A DNA stretch of 64,000 nucleotides from Aplidium turbinatum. Lineage: Eukaryota; Chordata; Ascidiacea; Aplousobranchia; Polyclinidae. The DNA lies in NCBI GenBank assembly GCA_918807975.1, contig OU964921.1, positions 35,056,498 to 35,120,497 of the forward strand, written 5' to 3'. A program made the translations under genes and the position numbers. The notes beneath the pieces are model-generated. The model saw only the letters and a list, made by a program, of their open reading frames with translations. It had not been told where the DNA came from and made no database searches. Below, in pieces: positions 12,761 to 27,700 of the stretch. Every line of letters begins with the position of its first letter. Positions within the stretch are counted from its first letter, which is position 1.

Positions 12761-15700
12761 TTATTTTGTTGGCGAGGCAAAAGAAATTGCCAGTTTCGCT
12801 TTGGGCTTTTTTGGCTTGCTTGCAGATGACTTAACTACGCCACCAGAAGGGGTAGAAGAGCTTTCGGATGAAGCAGGTGGTGGTGGATTGTCTGATAGAA
12901 CATAGTTGGCAGAGCCTGTAGGCTCTATGTGAGGGCTCTGCGTAAATGGCTGAGAAACTGCAATCGGGTATTTTACCTAAAAAATAAAAAAATAAAGGTT
13001 TATCAATCATACATCATCCTACGTAGGCTATGTTAAAAAGAGTTCGATTGTGCAAGGTACATACGATATCTACATGCAATGTACCTACTACCAAAAATGA
13101 CAATCTTTCACGTAAATAATGAGTAGACTACGGTACCGTACAACAAAAAATTCTCGCTCAGCAGGTTTCAGTTTTTTGACCAGACGTCGTTTTTATTATT
13201 GTTTTTTATTCCCAGACTGTAAAAACTTTCGAAAAGCTGAGCCCTGACAGTGCTTTGGACCATTGACGCAGCCCCTGTCACCGAGGTTGACAGGGTGAAG
13301 TTTCCGCTTTTGTTGTTACATCTACTGGGTATCTAATGTTTATTGCTTAACTTTGCAACTTGTTCATTGGCAAAGTCGAGTGTTCATCCAGCTGAGCTAT
13401 AAAGGAACTCCTAAGCTTTGACCAGGCCACTGGAGTAGCAGCATCACCAGCGGAGCGAGAAAGAACCGATGCAATTCCAAGTTTCAAAGTGACTTGATAA
13501 ATGCCACGAGTTTTCCTACCTGTGATGGAATGAACGGGTTATTGTTCACGAATACGGGTTTAATGGAATCCGACGTGCTCGAGGGGGGGCCTACAGGAGC
13601 CAAGGTGTAGTGCGATTGAGGCAGATCTGAAAACAGCCAAAAATACTTTTAATTCTCTGAAATCATTTTTCTGGTTGCAAGCTCACAAACTTCCGTATGT
13701 CATTTTCATTAAAAAAAAAGGTTTTGGTGGTTTAATAATCGGAATAGAAAACTAACCGAAGGTCGGGTGCGCTCGGGGGACAAAAGGGGGCGTGTACACC
13801 CCAGGCGCAGCAGTGACGGGATAAAATGGCTGTGGTGGGTGAAATGGAAGGCTGTGGACTGGTGGTCTTGGATATATTATCTTCCCGCCTGGGGCGACGG
13901 ACCTGCCAAACAAATCTTTTAAAATGATTTTATGAATAAATTGGCGAACGCATACACAAATTGACATAGACAACTTACGTGGTGGCTGTGGCCTGTTCGA
14001 GTCATCGACTCAACTCCACGGCCTGAGAAACCAGCTTATCATGACATGAAATGGCATTAATAAGATTTAGAGATAGTTTGATGTACGAGCTTAGCATCTG
14101 TTAATTGAAAGCAGCATTGGTCGTGACGTTAAGTTACGGACCAAAGTCAGGCCGGGATCAAAACATGGCCCGCGTTTGCAGCCTAGACCACTCTTTCAGC
14201 CAAGTGTTTATGTAATTTAAATGGGACGAAACAAGCATGAAATACCTCTTCGCAGTCAGTCAGGTTCCCGACCAAATTAATTTGTCAAAGAGAAAAATTA
14301 CAAATTTGCCACTTTTGCATATCTGTTTGTTTTTAGTGTTTGTTGTGTTAGAATGGTCGTCAGCCACTGCTTGGCAAATCTCAATGATTTTAATTTTACG
14401 CTAAAAAAAAAACAATGAAAAATTCAAGTGGTTCCGCCACTCTCGACTTACATGAAGTTATTTATCACAGCCGGATGCATCCCAGAGAGAGGTATGCGAG
14501 GAGGGGGCACAGAAAATGGAATTCCTGCTGGACTTGATGATAACATGTACGGTGGAGGTGGAAGAACTTTGCCATCTGGAAACAATAAGTCGAATATCAC
14601 TATAATTATCGACAAAAATAAACGTTATTTCCTGTTGAAATAATGTCATTTGTGCTTATATCTGACGATTCAAAGAACCCATCAATGGACGTACAAAAAC
14701 TACGGAAACCAGTGACGTCATATTAATTTGAATACAAGGAACAAATGAAGCATAGCTCCACAGCAATAATGGAAATAGCTGGGTTGAAAAGCCCAGCCAG
14801 CAGTCTCTCTTTTTCACACTTATTCCAACGAAAAAGGGGCGGATTTTGAAAGCTGCTTGTGGCGTTTTACTGATTCGCAACTTTAGTTCAAAGTCAAGCT
14901 GTTCCGCGCTGTCACAAAGACAGATGCTGTTTCAACAAGTTGTTCGGTAATCTAACTCATTCAGATAACGCGTGCCCATTTCGAGAGTGATAAAAGTTGT
15001 ACACCTTGCTCTGCCAATGTGGCTGCGCTACTGTCAACCGCAATTTGAAAGATCGCCTCAAAACCAAGTGGATCAACTTTAGCCACAATTTCCAAACGCC
15101 ATAAAAGATGTAATTTTCAGCGTTCATTGAATTGATTTAAACCAATAATGTTGGTCGAATACAACACGCCAGAGAAGCAAGGGAAGGCAGTTTTGTCGAG
15201 CACCTGGTAAAAATTTCGCACCCATTCCTTCGAGTCACGCTAGTACCTTTATATGGCCAGAGAAAGAAGTAGGAAAACGTACCCAGAATGAGCTTAATAC
15301 ATTTCGTATTTCGTAGTCTACTACGAAATAGTCCACAAAACCCTTTTCGTGATTAAACAGCTGCAAAGAAGAGATGTAGCTCCGCTGAGAAAGAAAAAAT
15401 TCACGTTAACCGGTGGCATGGGGCCTGCAGCTGGTGACGCTCCTGTGTAGTTTTGTGATGCAAAGAACAATCATAATCTAAAGGATCGTTTACACATGAT
15501 GTTTCTTTACCTTGTGTATAGTGGTATGGCTGCCCCCGACCAGTGACGTCATTCACAAAGTAGTGAGGATAGGAGACCATCATGCTGGGGTGCACAGAAG
15601 GCCCTCTGAGGGAAGGAACACTTTGTGGTATGACCGGTACCTGCTGGGCGATGCCTTCTTTCTGTAATACAAAAAAAAATCCTGACAACGTTTTAAGACA

Positions 15701-18700
15701 ATAAACTGATTTGTGTCTTAGGGAAATTTTGAGGCAAAGTAGAAACAATAAAAAAAACAAAGTATACAAAAATTTTTTTCCAAAATTCAAAGAGAAATAA
15801 AACGAAAGATTTAACTGCACAGCCAATGCAAATCAACGGCTTCACCCAGTGGTTCTTAACCTTCTTACTTGGCACCACTTTGAAATAGCAAACTAGTTCT
15901 CGCATCCCCTTCTTGATTAACTAAAAAGCAACAATCATCTCAAATGTGGGTCAATAGGCAAGTAAACAAGTTACAGCTTCTTGGGTCATATCATGCGCCA
16001 AAATTATTCATGCAACCCCTGTGAGAAGATCTCGCACCAATAAGTAGTGCGAGCACCCCTGATGAAGAAACCATGGCTTGAATGTGTCTTGATTATATAA
16101 CAGTATGATTGATTGAAGCATAGGCGGAAATATCAGGTGACTGCGATTTTATACGCAGATTCATAACGAAGCATGTAAACATTACTACGAAAAGACAAGA
16201 GACGCTAACAGTTTTCTTGGCAAAAGATCGACGTCTTTTTTAACGCATCTAACAGCACAATATACATGTAAAGATTTCTTATGGACATCTTATGTGCGTG
16301 ACTCAATACATTCAAACAATCACCTGACAATATTTATTGCATCACGAGCACACGTAAGACTGTTATGCTTTGATGATAACGAATAACTTCCGCAATCTGC
16401 AAGCGGAACATGTCTACACCTAACTTGCTAATGGGCCCTTGTGACATCGATTTTGCGTCTGTGGACGTCAGACGACTTGGTTTGCTGAATGTGATCTCAA
16501 AGCTTTAGGTGAAAAAATCTACTAGCCCTTGCAAGAAAAATGCATTTAATCAGGAGATTCGTATTCAGTTGCTTACTTCAACAAAACTTCTATAAGGATA
16601 ATAGGATATACTTTGTCACAAGCTGATGACACGTAAGTCAAATCATGGCTTGGACAAATACTTACAAGATGCTGAAGAGCCAAAAACGCGACTTCTTCCA
16701 TGGCTTTGTCTCTTGTGGAATGTGAAGAACTTTTAAAACTTAATCCATTCCCAAGTTGAACCGTAGATGCAAGAAACTTCTCTTTGCCCTTCAACAAATA
16801 TTCGCTCATATCACATAGTATCTAAGCCACTATCCTACACCAGACCATTTCAATGCCATTGCACGATAACAGTATCTCTGATTAACTTTTCTAACAAATA
16901 GCAATATTATAATTAACAAATCTCTATCAAAGAAAAATTACATGAATTGAGCATGTCAAACAATCAGAAATATATAGCGTTTTAACTGATTAATGTTAAT
17001 ACGATTGATTTTCTTGAGTGTACCACATCAAGTGCCAATGAAATCTAAAAATAACTACAAATTAAGCAACCAGGCTTGAATTTAACAGAAAAAATTAAAA
17101 TGTTGTTCTTCGAATAGCAACACCTGAGGTGTTGTATGTAATAGGTTATGTTAGACTCTTAGAGGTATATCAGTCTTGTTGACACTAACTTTTTCTACGT
17201 CACAGTAAGTGTACACCGGAGGAAACATATTGCGACTTTGACACCATTTTAGCAGTTCTTCCATACGTGAGTTGATGCCAGCTCCATCTACACATAGAAA
17301 AAACGCAATGATATATATAAATTCCAAAATGTGATCCTTGTTAACAAATTTACTATGTCTTGAATTTTGCAGATTTCTGATAATAGCGGTCCTGATACAT
17401 TTAATAAACGCTGTGTCGACAAACAAAACACTAGTCATATATCATCATGTGCCGTCTCCGAAACAAAGGTTGGCTGTCAATTGCTTCCACACGTCACGTT
17501 CATCCGCTTCTCTTGGCGGCGAGTCGGTTTAGATGTTTGGGCAAGGTGTCGAGCAGCCATTGAATCGATTCGTCATCCAGTTCACGCACACCATTTGGCG
17601 CATGGTAAATGGCGCAGTTGCAGATGGTGTGGTCTGCGGTTTGTTCCTCCTTGCCACACTCACAGACCGCGGATGGAGCCATTCCCCATTTGTGCATGTT
17701 GGAGCGGAATAGTCCGACGCCAGTGCGCAGGCGGTTGAGCCGCACCAAGGCCTGTGATGATCGACGATGTCACCAGGTGAAATTTTTACAGCACTGTACT
17801 GCGTATATACTTTGGGTATTATCTTCAAGAACTTTCACGTCTGACAGTATGATTTGTATAGCCATGATAGGTATTCGATTGCAATTTCGGCAACGTTATT
17901 GGAGACATGACGTGGATTTGTACAATATTATAAGGCCAAGTCTGGACTTGTTGAGAAATATTGCACATGTGATTTATTGTAGAAAATTAGATCTTTACGC
18001 AAGGATAGTCTGGAGCTGTAAAATGTTTACAGACCCATAGCTAGTCAGTTATACACTAATCGTGTGCTGCCTTCACGTAAAGTGCCCTTAAATTGTCTTG
18101 CCAGCATTTCCGCAGATTGTCGTGTGGTTTTGTTCTCTCAACAAGCTATTGTTTTTAACGACTAAATATACAAACCAGTAAGCGCTTCACCATGTGCAAA
18201 AATGTCTAGTTCCTGCAGTAACAGGTCACTTCGACAAACATTTATAAAAAGACACTTCCGCAAAACTAGGATTAGCTTTTGGCCACGCGTAACAGTTTGT
18301 TTGTTTTGTTGGCGAAAAAAAACCAGCAAAGCTGATATGAAACTATACGCATTTTTGAAAAAACTATATTCCAAGATAATTTAGTTCGCTGAATCGAAGA
18401 AAATGTCAAGAAAGCTGATCAGTGTGCCATAAAGCTTTTTTTAAATGATGCAACATAAGCTGAGCTATCAGTGTCAAATCGAGCCTCCTCTCTGGTTAGT
18501 AAATAACTTGTGCACCAGCCAATAGCACAAACCTGTACAAGATTCTTTCACTGAAGGTGGTCTGTCGTCATCTTCCGAACTGACGTCATTGTCAGATTTC
18601 CTCTCGTTGTCCGATTGAGAGCTATGAAAATTTTGTGAATAACTTCAGCGGCGAAATAGCAATCACAGTAGGATTAGGTTTTATGAAAAATTTGAGTTTA

Positions 18701-21700
18701 AGTGCGGAAATAACAACCATTTGATAGGAAAAGTAGCATTTTGCCAATACCCAGTCGCTAGCTCACGATAGGTACCGAACTAACATACTTCTGAGCGTCG
18801 TGCAGGCACTTTCAGCTCTTGACAACGAAACAGACAATCTAAATTAACATTTCACTCACGTTCCGTCTTCAGCTTTTTCGACTTCTTCTTCATTAGCTTT
18901 TAAAACCTTTTCGTCTGAACAACAACGCAATCGATGAATACAAATGGACCAAGTGTCATGCATATTGCAAAGCAGCGTGGCAATAGACACACAGTGGAAT
19001 AAGCAAGTGAAACTTGTCATGCACCTCTCTGCAATCCTTTTTAATAAGCGATCCAACGGACGATTTGACTTGGTATGGAATAGAAACAGTAAAAAAATAT
19101 CATCGGAAAATTATTAAAAGTTAGGACCATGATTCAAGGCTCTAAAACTAATTGCGCAGCCAACATCGGTTCAGTGATTTGTACAAGAGCTTCCAGGTTT
19201 GTTATATGGTTCATCTCTTTTCCTATGAGTTGGTCATAAAGGTTGGATTAATAAATTTGGCCAAATTAAAAAGGGGGTCCTATAGTGAGGGTTATATAAA
19301 GGGGGTCCACAACAATAGAAAAGGATCGTTAAAAAGCGATTTCAAAATAATTTTGTCTCAGGAGAATCAAACTGTTTTGGTAACATTTTGAAAAATTTTC
19401 TCGGAGGCCCTGCAAGTGAAAGAGCACAGCTAATGCATGAATTACTGTAAAGATTAAAGATTAGTTCAGCTTTCTTCTTCCTCAATTCGAGAATAAACGC
19501 TGACAAAATTGGTTGATCAATCGTTGCAAACTACAATGAATCATCAAAAATAAGAGCAAACTTCAAACCTTCCTTCAGCTTCTCATCTTCGCCGATGCTC
19601 AAGATTTCACACAACTTGTCTGTTCCTTCCTGGAAAAAATGACATAAAACAAATCTAAATAACGCAATCTTCTATCAGTTGTGGATCCAGAGGGGCACAC
19701 GGCCACGTGCCTCCCCCCAAACAAAACATAGAATTTTTCCTGGATTTTACAAAAAAAGCGGAATTGGGCACGTCGCACGTGTGCTGAAAATCAGCAGCGA
19801 ATTCAAGGAATACCAATTAGTAATGTGTCCGTCAAAAAACTAAAAAAAATACGGGCTCATTGTGTTGCAACATACCAAGCAGAATAATCACAGCCTTTCT
19901 AACAATTTTTTTCTTCTCAAAATATACATTAATGTCATGTGTTTCAAGTGTCACTTCATTTGAATTATGCATTCCTTCCCTTAAAGGCTATTCCAAACCT
20001 CATCAAAAAATAAATTATTGAAATCCTTATGTTATTAAAAAAAATATTTTAAATCTAATTTTATTGATGAACCAAACCTTTTAACTCAAACTTCTATAAA
20101 ATTGTAACTGTGACAGGGTCGTAACTGCTGCCGAAGCACCGGGGCGGGGCCCCAGAGCAAAGGGGTTCCGCATTACTACATTTTATTGTAAAACATTTAA
20201 GTTAAAAACTAAAGTAGACTTGTTTTTTTGTTTTGTTACGAATTTACATGTAGCCTATAATGTTTTTATGCATGATTTTCGTTTATTGCTTGATTTTTTT
20301 GACATTGCTTACTTAGGACCCCACTCTAGCCATTGAATGTTTGTGTTTGGCTCGGCTCATTTTACTCTTATGGAACTTATGTGTTGATACTGAATCAAAC
20401 ATCATTTTCGGAAGACTCTGGTTGACTACAATTTAGAGTGAAAAGAAATCAACGCGGAGCACAAAAGAAACTACCTGAAAAGAAAAAAATAGCTGAGGCA
20501 GCCAAAAACTGCCAGCGATTGAGTTCGTGCTGATTCAGCTAAAAACATCAAGGCATAAAAGTGATTTTGCCACAGCTGAGCAAGTAGTTTCGGTACCACG
20601 CAAAATCTCGATCACAGGATAGATATTATTCTGCATATTTTGTTCAAAAAAGTTTAGCTATGCCCAGGGCGGTGGTGTCAAGGGAAAAACATACGACTCC
20701 GACTCTTCAGTTTATCGACTCCGGCTTCAGTATTGCCAGATTTTAGAGGGTTGCCACATTATTCTGAAATTTTGTCTTTTTTCATTGTTTAAAAAAATAA
20801 TTTCCTACATTTGTAATCAACGGCGACTTTGACAAAACTGACAAGAACCAACACTTCTATTTTTTGGTAAAGATTTGGACCCCAATACAGAGAATTAAAA
20901 ACAATATTTTGAAAAGGCGTAATGCAAACAAAATTTTTGTTGTTTATCGTTTTTTTATCAAACCAGAGTCGGCCATTTTTTTGATGACTCCGACACGCCA
21001 AAATCCCATCGATTCCGACTCCAAAACCCTAGTTATACCCATGAATAAAGTGGGTCTTGATAATGAAGAAGATAAGGCGTCAGCAATAGAGAAATAGAAC
21101 CTACTCCTCTTCTTGTTGATACTCTTCTAATAGTTTCAACAATAAAATACGAGCAAAAAAATTCGGATACTAATATACTGTTATTGGTAGATGAGATATG
21201 CAAGCAAAAATGATGATCTTCTCGCTATTATCGCAAACTCAAATATCAATAAAGTAATTATTGCAGCAGGTCCCAAACAACCTATTGGACCTTTTCATTA
21301 AGATCCTTTCCAAAACGTTGGGTTCATTTTTAACAAACTATATGTAGCTTATTATCTAACACAATCAGGTCTAAAACTACAAAGATATTGGCTATGGTTA
21401 GATTTTCACCAAGCATGGACCGTGTTTACTGTAAACCATACTCCTTGATTTATCATGAAACTACCTCTTCATGGACTTCTAACACACTTCTAAAGTCATG
21501 AGACATAACAGGTTTAAAGAACTGGAGGAATTTATCGCGGCAAATTCGAGGTCATGAAAGCTTCGCTCATCATGCGCAGACGTATGTCATATTTAAACAA
21601 TGGAGAAACGTTACCAACAACAGATAAACGTTGCAACAGTGCTAGAAACAACAGCAAATGCGTTACACGAGTCTTCACTGGAAAAATGTAGGTACAAAAC

Positions 21701-24700
21701 AATGAGGTCCATATTAGATGTTTGTACTGGGACCTCAACTGAAGAACTATGATGATTATGGTCACATTGGTCACAAAGTGTGCGTTTTCAACAAAAAAGA
21801 ATTATTGCGCCACTAGTTACTAAAAAGATAAGACCAAAACGAAGTAAAATTTGTCAACAATTTTTGGGGTAAGCCTCCAGATCTACAAACTAACATCTTT
21901 ACTTTTTTTGAAACTCAACTTTTGCATTATCTATTCTCTTAGAAATTTTTGTTTTGTTGAGTGCTCCTCCCACTCAAGTTTTGTGCCCCTTCATTTTTTT
22001 TCTAGATCTGCCACAGTCTTCTATATGTAAAACGTGAAGTCAGAAACGCAGCAGAAAAAGTTGGAAAAAATAAAATAATAGAAAGCGTAGCTGGAGGTTT
22101 CAAGAATGCATACAAACAATATTAGCAATTTGCAGAAGTAGAACAATCAGTTATTGAACGTAGGCTATCTTTATTCTGCCTTGATCACATACCATGATAC
22201 AAAACCATCGAAATGTTAGTCATTCCGACAACAATGCTAATTCACAACAATAAAAATCATTTAAAATCTCGCACAGGTCAGTTATCAGAATGAATGCTGA
22301 AGCACAATGAAACCGCACGTGAGTAAAATATGAGTAAAATACCGAGTGCAATCTGCGTTAAACAACGGGATGGATTAGTCAGATAGGCTGATCTATCGAT
22401 TTGCAAAATTTTGTTGTTGTTTGTGCGTTCATGTCACCTGTACCTTGTACGGTTCCTCGTTATAAGGTAACGAGAAGTTACTTAGCATAAGAATTAGGAG
22501 TAAAGTATCCTGTTAGCACGTATTCCGTTTTTCTGATTTCCTGCTGACCAGCTAATAGAATGAGGGCTAAAGAGTCGGATAAAAATATCAGACGATGCAA
22601 TTTTTAACAACCGATTTAGGAAATTTCGAAACCCTTTCGATTACCAGCACCCTGATTAAAATTAAAACACACGCGAGACTATGAAATCATATTGACAGTT
22701 AGTTAGGTACCTTTATATACCAATCGAATTCATCCCAGTATCTTGATCCCATGCTGGGGATTGAGCTTACTGCGAGCAAGTTATTTGTTGAAAAGCTCAA
22801 TAGAAATGTGCAGCATATACTCCAAGCAACAATATTCTCAAAACGACTATCATAACCATGCGGAGTATGCATAACTACGAGGTACGACCAGTTGTCATGA
22901 CAACAGGAACAGTGACATAAACTGGACAGTTTACAAGACGTCGCCTACTAAACAAGTGTTGTTTGCCTGCACTGGAAATATCGAAAAAAGACTGTTCAAG
23001 TTGCGTTTGTGAATCAATCCAGACGGAAAAATCTGTCGCTTTTCAAAAATGAGGGATTTTCCTGTCTGGGAATAAACGTTTCCAACATAAGTATTATTCC
23101 AGCTAGCAAAACTAGTCCTTTTCACATTGATTCAACGTCTGGTGACGTTAAAAAGAACCAGCTTTGCTGACAGCATGCTACTGACGATAACAGTTCCTTT
23201 AAAATGGTTCCCACCATGGCCTTTAGAGTTGCGATTAGCTATGCCACATTTTGTGAGCAAATTCTGAACGGCCTACTTTTGTTTTCTTGATCTTTTCAAA
23301 AGTAAAAAACTTTAGTGTTTGTTCAGGTTACTGACAGTTCGGATTTTTTTCAAGTCCAACTTTAGCCCTGGTTTTAGGATACAACAGGGTATTCAAAGAC
23401 CTCTGGTAAAAAAAATTGAAATTTACGTCCAAAACTTTTGAAATTTCCGTTTAATCATGTGCGGTAGATTGACTGTTTTGCATTATAGTGTTGAGGTTTG
23501 CTTGAGTTTGCAGAACTCCGGCTGCATGCAGTGCTCTATTGGTGCTATTTGTGCATAAAGTTTTACTATTTTTGTTTGTAGCATTATCAGGCCAAAACAA
23601 CTACAAAACTTTCCCGAACTAAAGTAGGCCGTTCAGAAATTGCTCACAAAAAGTGACATAGCTAACCGCAACTCTAAAGGTCACGTTCCCACAAACACAT
23701 AGAGAGGATACTCAACATTCAACACGCATCACAGGTAGACAGAGATTTTTGTAAGTTTTGGAGAGCGGTAAGCGCACAGGGTTGTTTCATCACAGCCCAG
23801 GCAGGAGTGAAACAATATGTAAACAGTCTTGGGAAACAGATGGTGGCAAGATTTAAAGAAAAACAAAAAGATATAGCTTTAAACCAAGTTTCTTGTAAGC
23901 ATAACAAAAACAGGGGGAAATTACTCAAGAGTTAGTTTAAAAATACAGCACAGCACAGTTTCTTAACCAATGAGCATGAACTTGCAAATATTAAATGCAA
24001 ATATAGCTATTAAAAGCACAAGGTTTTCTGATGCCAAAAACACCGATACAAGCTAATGAATGGGTGTATGGTACTTCTGCCTTCAATGGATAGAAAGAAT
24101 ACTTCTTGGTACTATAGTTACAGTACCGGTAGTTTATGATACTATAAATACTACATTAGGGGTGAAATCACACCTGTAAGAATGAGAAGATATTGTCCAG
24201 AAGGCTAACGCTGTAGCACACATCTTTTCATATATTCTTAACAAATTTCTATGGTGGAACTTATAAAGCACAACAATTTTACAATGACCGGAATACCTCT
24301 TAACTATGCTGCTACAGGAAGTGCCGTCTATTCGTTAGAAAAACTTGGATCGTTTGCTAAAAGTGTTTAGGCTTAAACTTTTTGGTCAAGGTCCTTAGAA
24401 AGATGCGCATGCTGCCATATAACTTTAGTCACAAGCATATTATTGCAGGCAGTCTGTTTTTCCACAACATTTAGAATGTACTGTACTCTTAATGGCTGAC
24501 AAGGATGACTCCTACGTAATTATTTTACTTGACTGGTCAACACAAAACATCTTCTTTCGTCATATCAATCTCAAGGTTTAAAGAAGTAGTTAGCCTACCA
24601 GTCCCATTGTGCAGATATTGTGAGAGACGAGAAGGACTGACAAAAGTTTGTTGCTGGCCTGTGCCACAATTGAAAACACCATGGTTGGTAGAACCTTAGC

Positions 24701-27700
24701 AAACTACTTTTCTTCGCGTCCGAAAGTAACCAACTTTTAATGTGTCAGATCACTTCTCACTTTTTACACACGTAGGCTTCCTTCTAACGCTCCAGCACTG
24801 TCCCAGCTAGTAAAACCCTTTCTTTACTGACCCAACGTCTGCAGACGTTGTATCAATGCAAAAGAATATGAACCTGCTATGAGGGGTATTTTGAAAACCA
24901 GGAAGGTCCTTGATAAGTTCTATTCAACTGTCTTTGCAACTGTTCTGTGAAGCTAAAAGCTTCATGCTTTATGCAGTTTTAGGTTAAATTATCAGTGAAA
25001 ATATACGTAATAAATGCTGCAGGTTCATCATAAACCAATCTGCAACGGCAGTGGAAAAATAATAAACTACTTTTGCAAAGCTAATCCACACACAACTCCT
25101 TACCACGTTGACCTTAATTTTACCATCGTTCTCTAAAACAGTTCTATTAAAGCAGAGAATATAACTCAACTACTGTTGCTAATAACACTCATAGCACGGC
25201 GAATAGTGTCACATCAGCACGATTGGTAACAGATGAATTTAAACCTTAAGCGCAATCACCACCAGCCTCAAATTTATCTGCATGACCTGTATGAAGCATC
25301 TGTAAGCTTTCACCAAAGCTCGGTCTTTCGGCATGAAACAATCCTGCTTCACATGATCACACAGTGACGGCAATTCACAGCTGTCTTAACGCTACAGCAA
25401 TAGTAACATATCTAACATAAACAACTGAGTGCTTGATTGGAACTATAATCCTAAGTAAGCACAGAACTAACCTAGTAGCACTGAGGTTTCTGAATGCGGT
25501 TGCGATACTTCCTTTCGGGAAGTGCTTGCTAGTAAAGGTAACTACATATCAGCTGCTTGAGTGGGCACGTGAGCAATCAATGGCCACAAGTCAATCGGCC
25601 AATCAATTCTTACCACTCAGTCCCTTTAACAAGTCTAGATGGCGTTCGCTTGACGCATTAATTTCGTGAAATTGTCAACAGAATGTTGATATAAAAAGAA
25701 ACGCAAATTAAAGAAATGTTTCGCAGTGAGGTTGATGTTCGTGTGCACGTATTTCGCTTTGTTACTTTTTATGTGTATCTCTGCGTAGTCGCAAAGTTAC
25801 AGAATGTAACCTTGGTGCCAAAACGTCACGAAACAAAAGATTTAATCTGTCCTGACGCAGCTTGCTTAAGTTTCCTCTGACGTTTTATGGAAAATACAAT
25901 GCATTATTATTGTGTTTGTTAGCCTTCGTATATACTATCTTCGGCGACTTCTATTTTAAAGTGATAAGCTAAGTAACCATCAAACAATCTAACCCACAGG
26001 CTCTTGGTTTCGATTGAAAGATGAACTTCTTTAAAAGTTTGCTGGGCTAAAAATGAAGTAGAATGAGGCAGTAACATGGTATGAAAAGTAGACAGAACGA
26101 AGCGATTTGTGTCAAATGCCACAAACAACAATGATACCGGAGAAAAAATTAAGAATAACTTCCGTTGACACATTGCACTTCAAATTTAGGTTCGCATTGT
26201 ATAATAGACTTTTTAGAAAGTAACAAACACACATGTTCAATATTAGTCACGTCTTAAGGTAAGTGTTACTATAATCTCGCTCTGCTTATTCCATAGATCT
26301 GGCTCTAGCTTCAAATCCAATCCTAAAGCTGGTTTGTTTTTTCGCTGATATCTCGGTCATTAGTCCAAAATGACTTGAAAAAGGTCGGTCATTTTTTATT
26401 TATTTCGGTTATTTTTTCAGATGAAAATATTTCCTTTCCAGTACCGTAGCTGATACAAATCAAAATTTGTACTTCCTGACTAGCTAGGTACAACATTAAG
26501 TTTCGCTGAAAAACGTTGTCTTGTTTTATCTAAGAAAAGTTAGAACAGACAAACGTTTCTTCAACGTTCATCAGCGAAACTCAACCTTGCAACACTTTTT
26601 TCGGACATTTTGACCGAATTGACTATATTTTTTTTTCGGACATTTTGCTAAAAAATCGGTCAATGACCGATAAATGACTGAAAAAAAACCCAGGTCCTAA
26701 AGTTTTTGGTACTGTCACGTTGCAGGTCTGCAGCCATTGCAAGCAAGCGCAAATAACTTCCACACATATTCAGCGCCATGTCAGCAACCGGGAACTGTTC
26801 CCTATTGTTACGTTGCTGATATGACGAGGCCAAGCATTACCGCGCTTTAACTTTGTTGTTTTCAAGTTGAGCATTGATGATAGAGAATTGCGTGCAGTGA
26901 CGTATCTTAACTTTAGAAAGCAAACGGATGAGCGCAACGCTCGAAGACCTATTTTAAAACTTGACCCGCAACGGTTCATTTTAAAAATACGTTGTTTTTG
27001 TTTTCGCACAAAAAAGTGTTGAGAGTATGCAGTTACGCACTATGACGACTTCTGGCATATTACAAAACGCTTGAAAAAAATTATCTGTTATAATTTCTCA
27101 GTCCTATGACCATCAGAATGAGCAGCAAATTTTCAGCATTTTAGCAAATGCCGCAGAAAAAACATACCGATGCCTTAAATCAGGCCTGTGCAAACCGTGG
27201 CCCGCGGGCTCAATCTTTTTGGCTCGCGGAAAGGTCCGGAGTTTAAATAATGTGTGGCCCGCGGGTCGATTTTCATTTATGTCTCAAGTTTGCAACGTTT
27301 AGTAAACATTATTTGCAACCCGAAAAGTTCAACCAGAGGAAAACTAAACGAGCTTTGCGAGGTAGTTGCGTAGTCATTTTAATACGTGAACAATAGATAT
27401 CTCCAGTGAACGCAAGTACGGGCACTTGACAGTACAGTAGTATTGTTCGTTTCAAAGATATAGCCTAGTTGTGACAGTGCTGATGGTGTGTTACCGCACT
27501 TTTCCTACGTTGAAGCTAGTTATGTATTTTACATATTCCATGTGGAACACAGTTGTGGCCCGTGGACCAAGCTGGTTCTGTGTATATGGCCGCAGTGCTA
27601 CAAGTTTACGCATACCTGTCTTAAATCGTTCTACAAACCTACGCATAAGGTATCACTGCCGTATGAGATGCAGTGGTACAAAAATTTACGCCAATCACAT

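Noticed and set aside
13979-14022. Possible small XRN1 exon with good-looking splice sites
   Set aside because: In the required phase it hits a stop at once; joining 14452 to 13902 directly keeps the proline-rich frame.
15405-15443. Possible extra XRN1 exon ([11 protein letters not shown] on the minus strand)
   Set aside because: Including it breaks phase into the exon at 14452-14575, while skipping it keeps the frame. It could still be an alternative exon.
17367-18040. Plus-strand open frames of 123 and 143 codons
   Set aside because: They are antisense to the LINE fragment and its flank, and look like no known protein.
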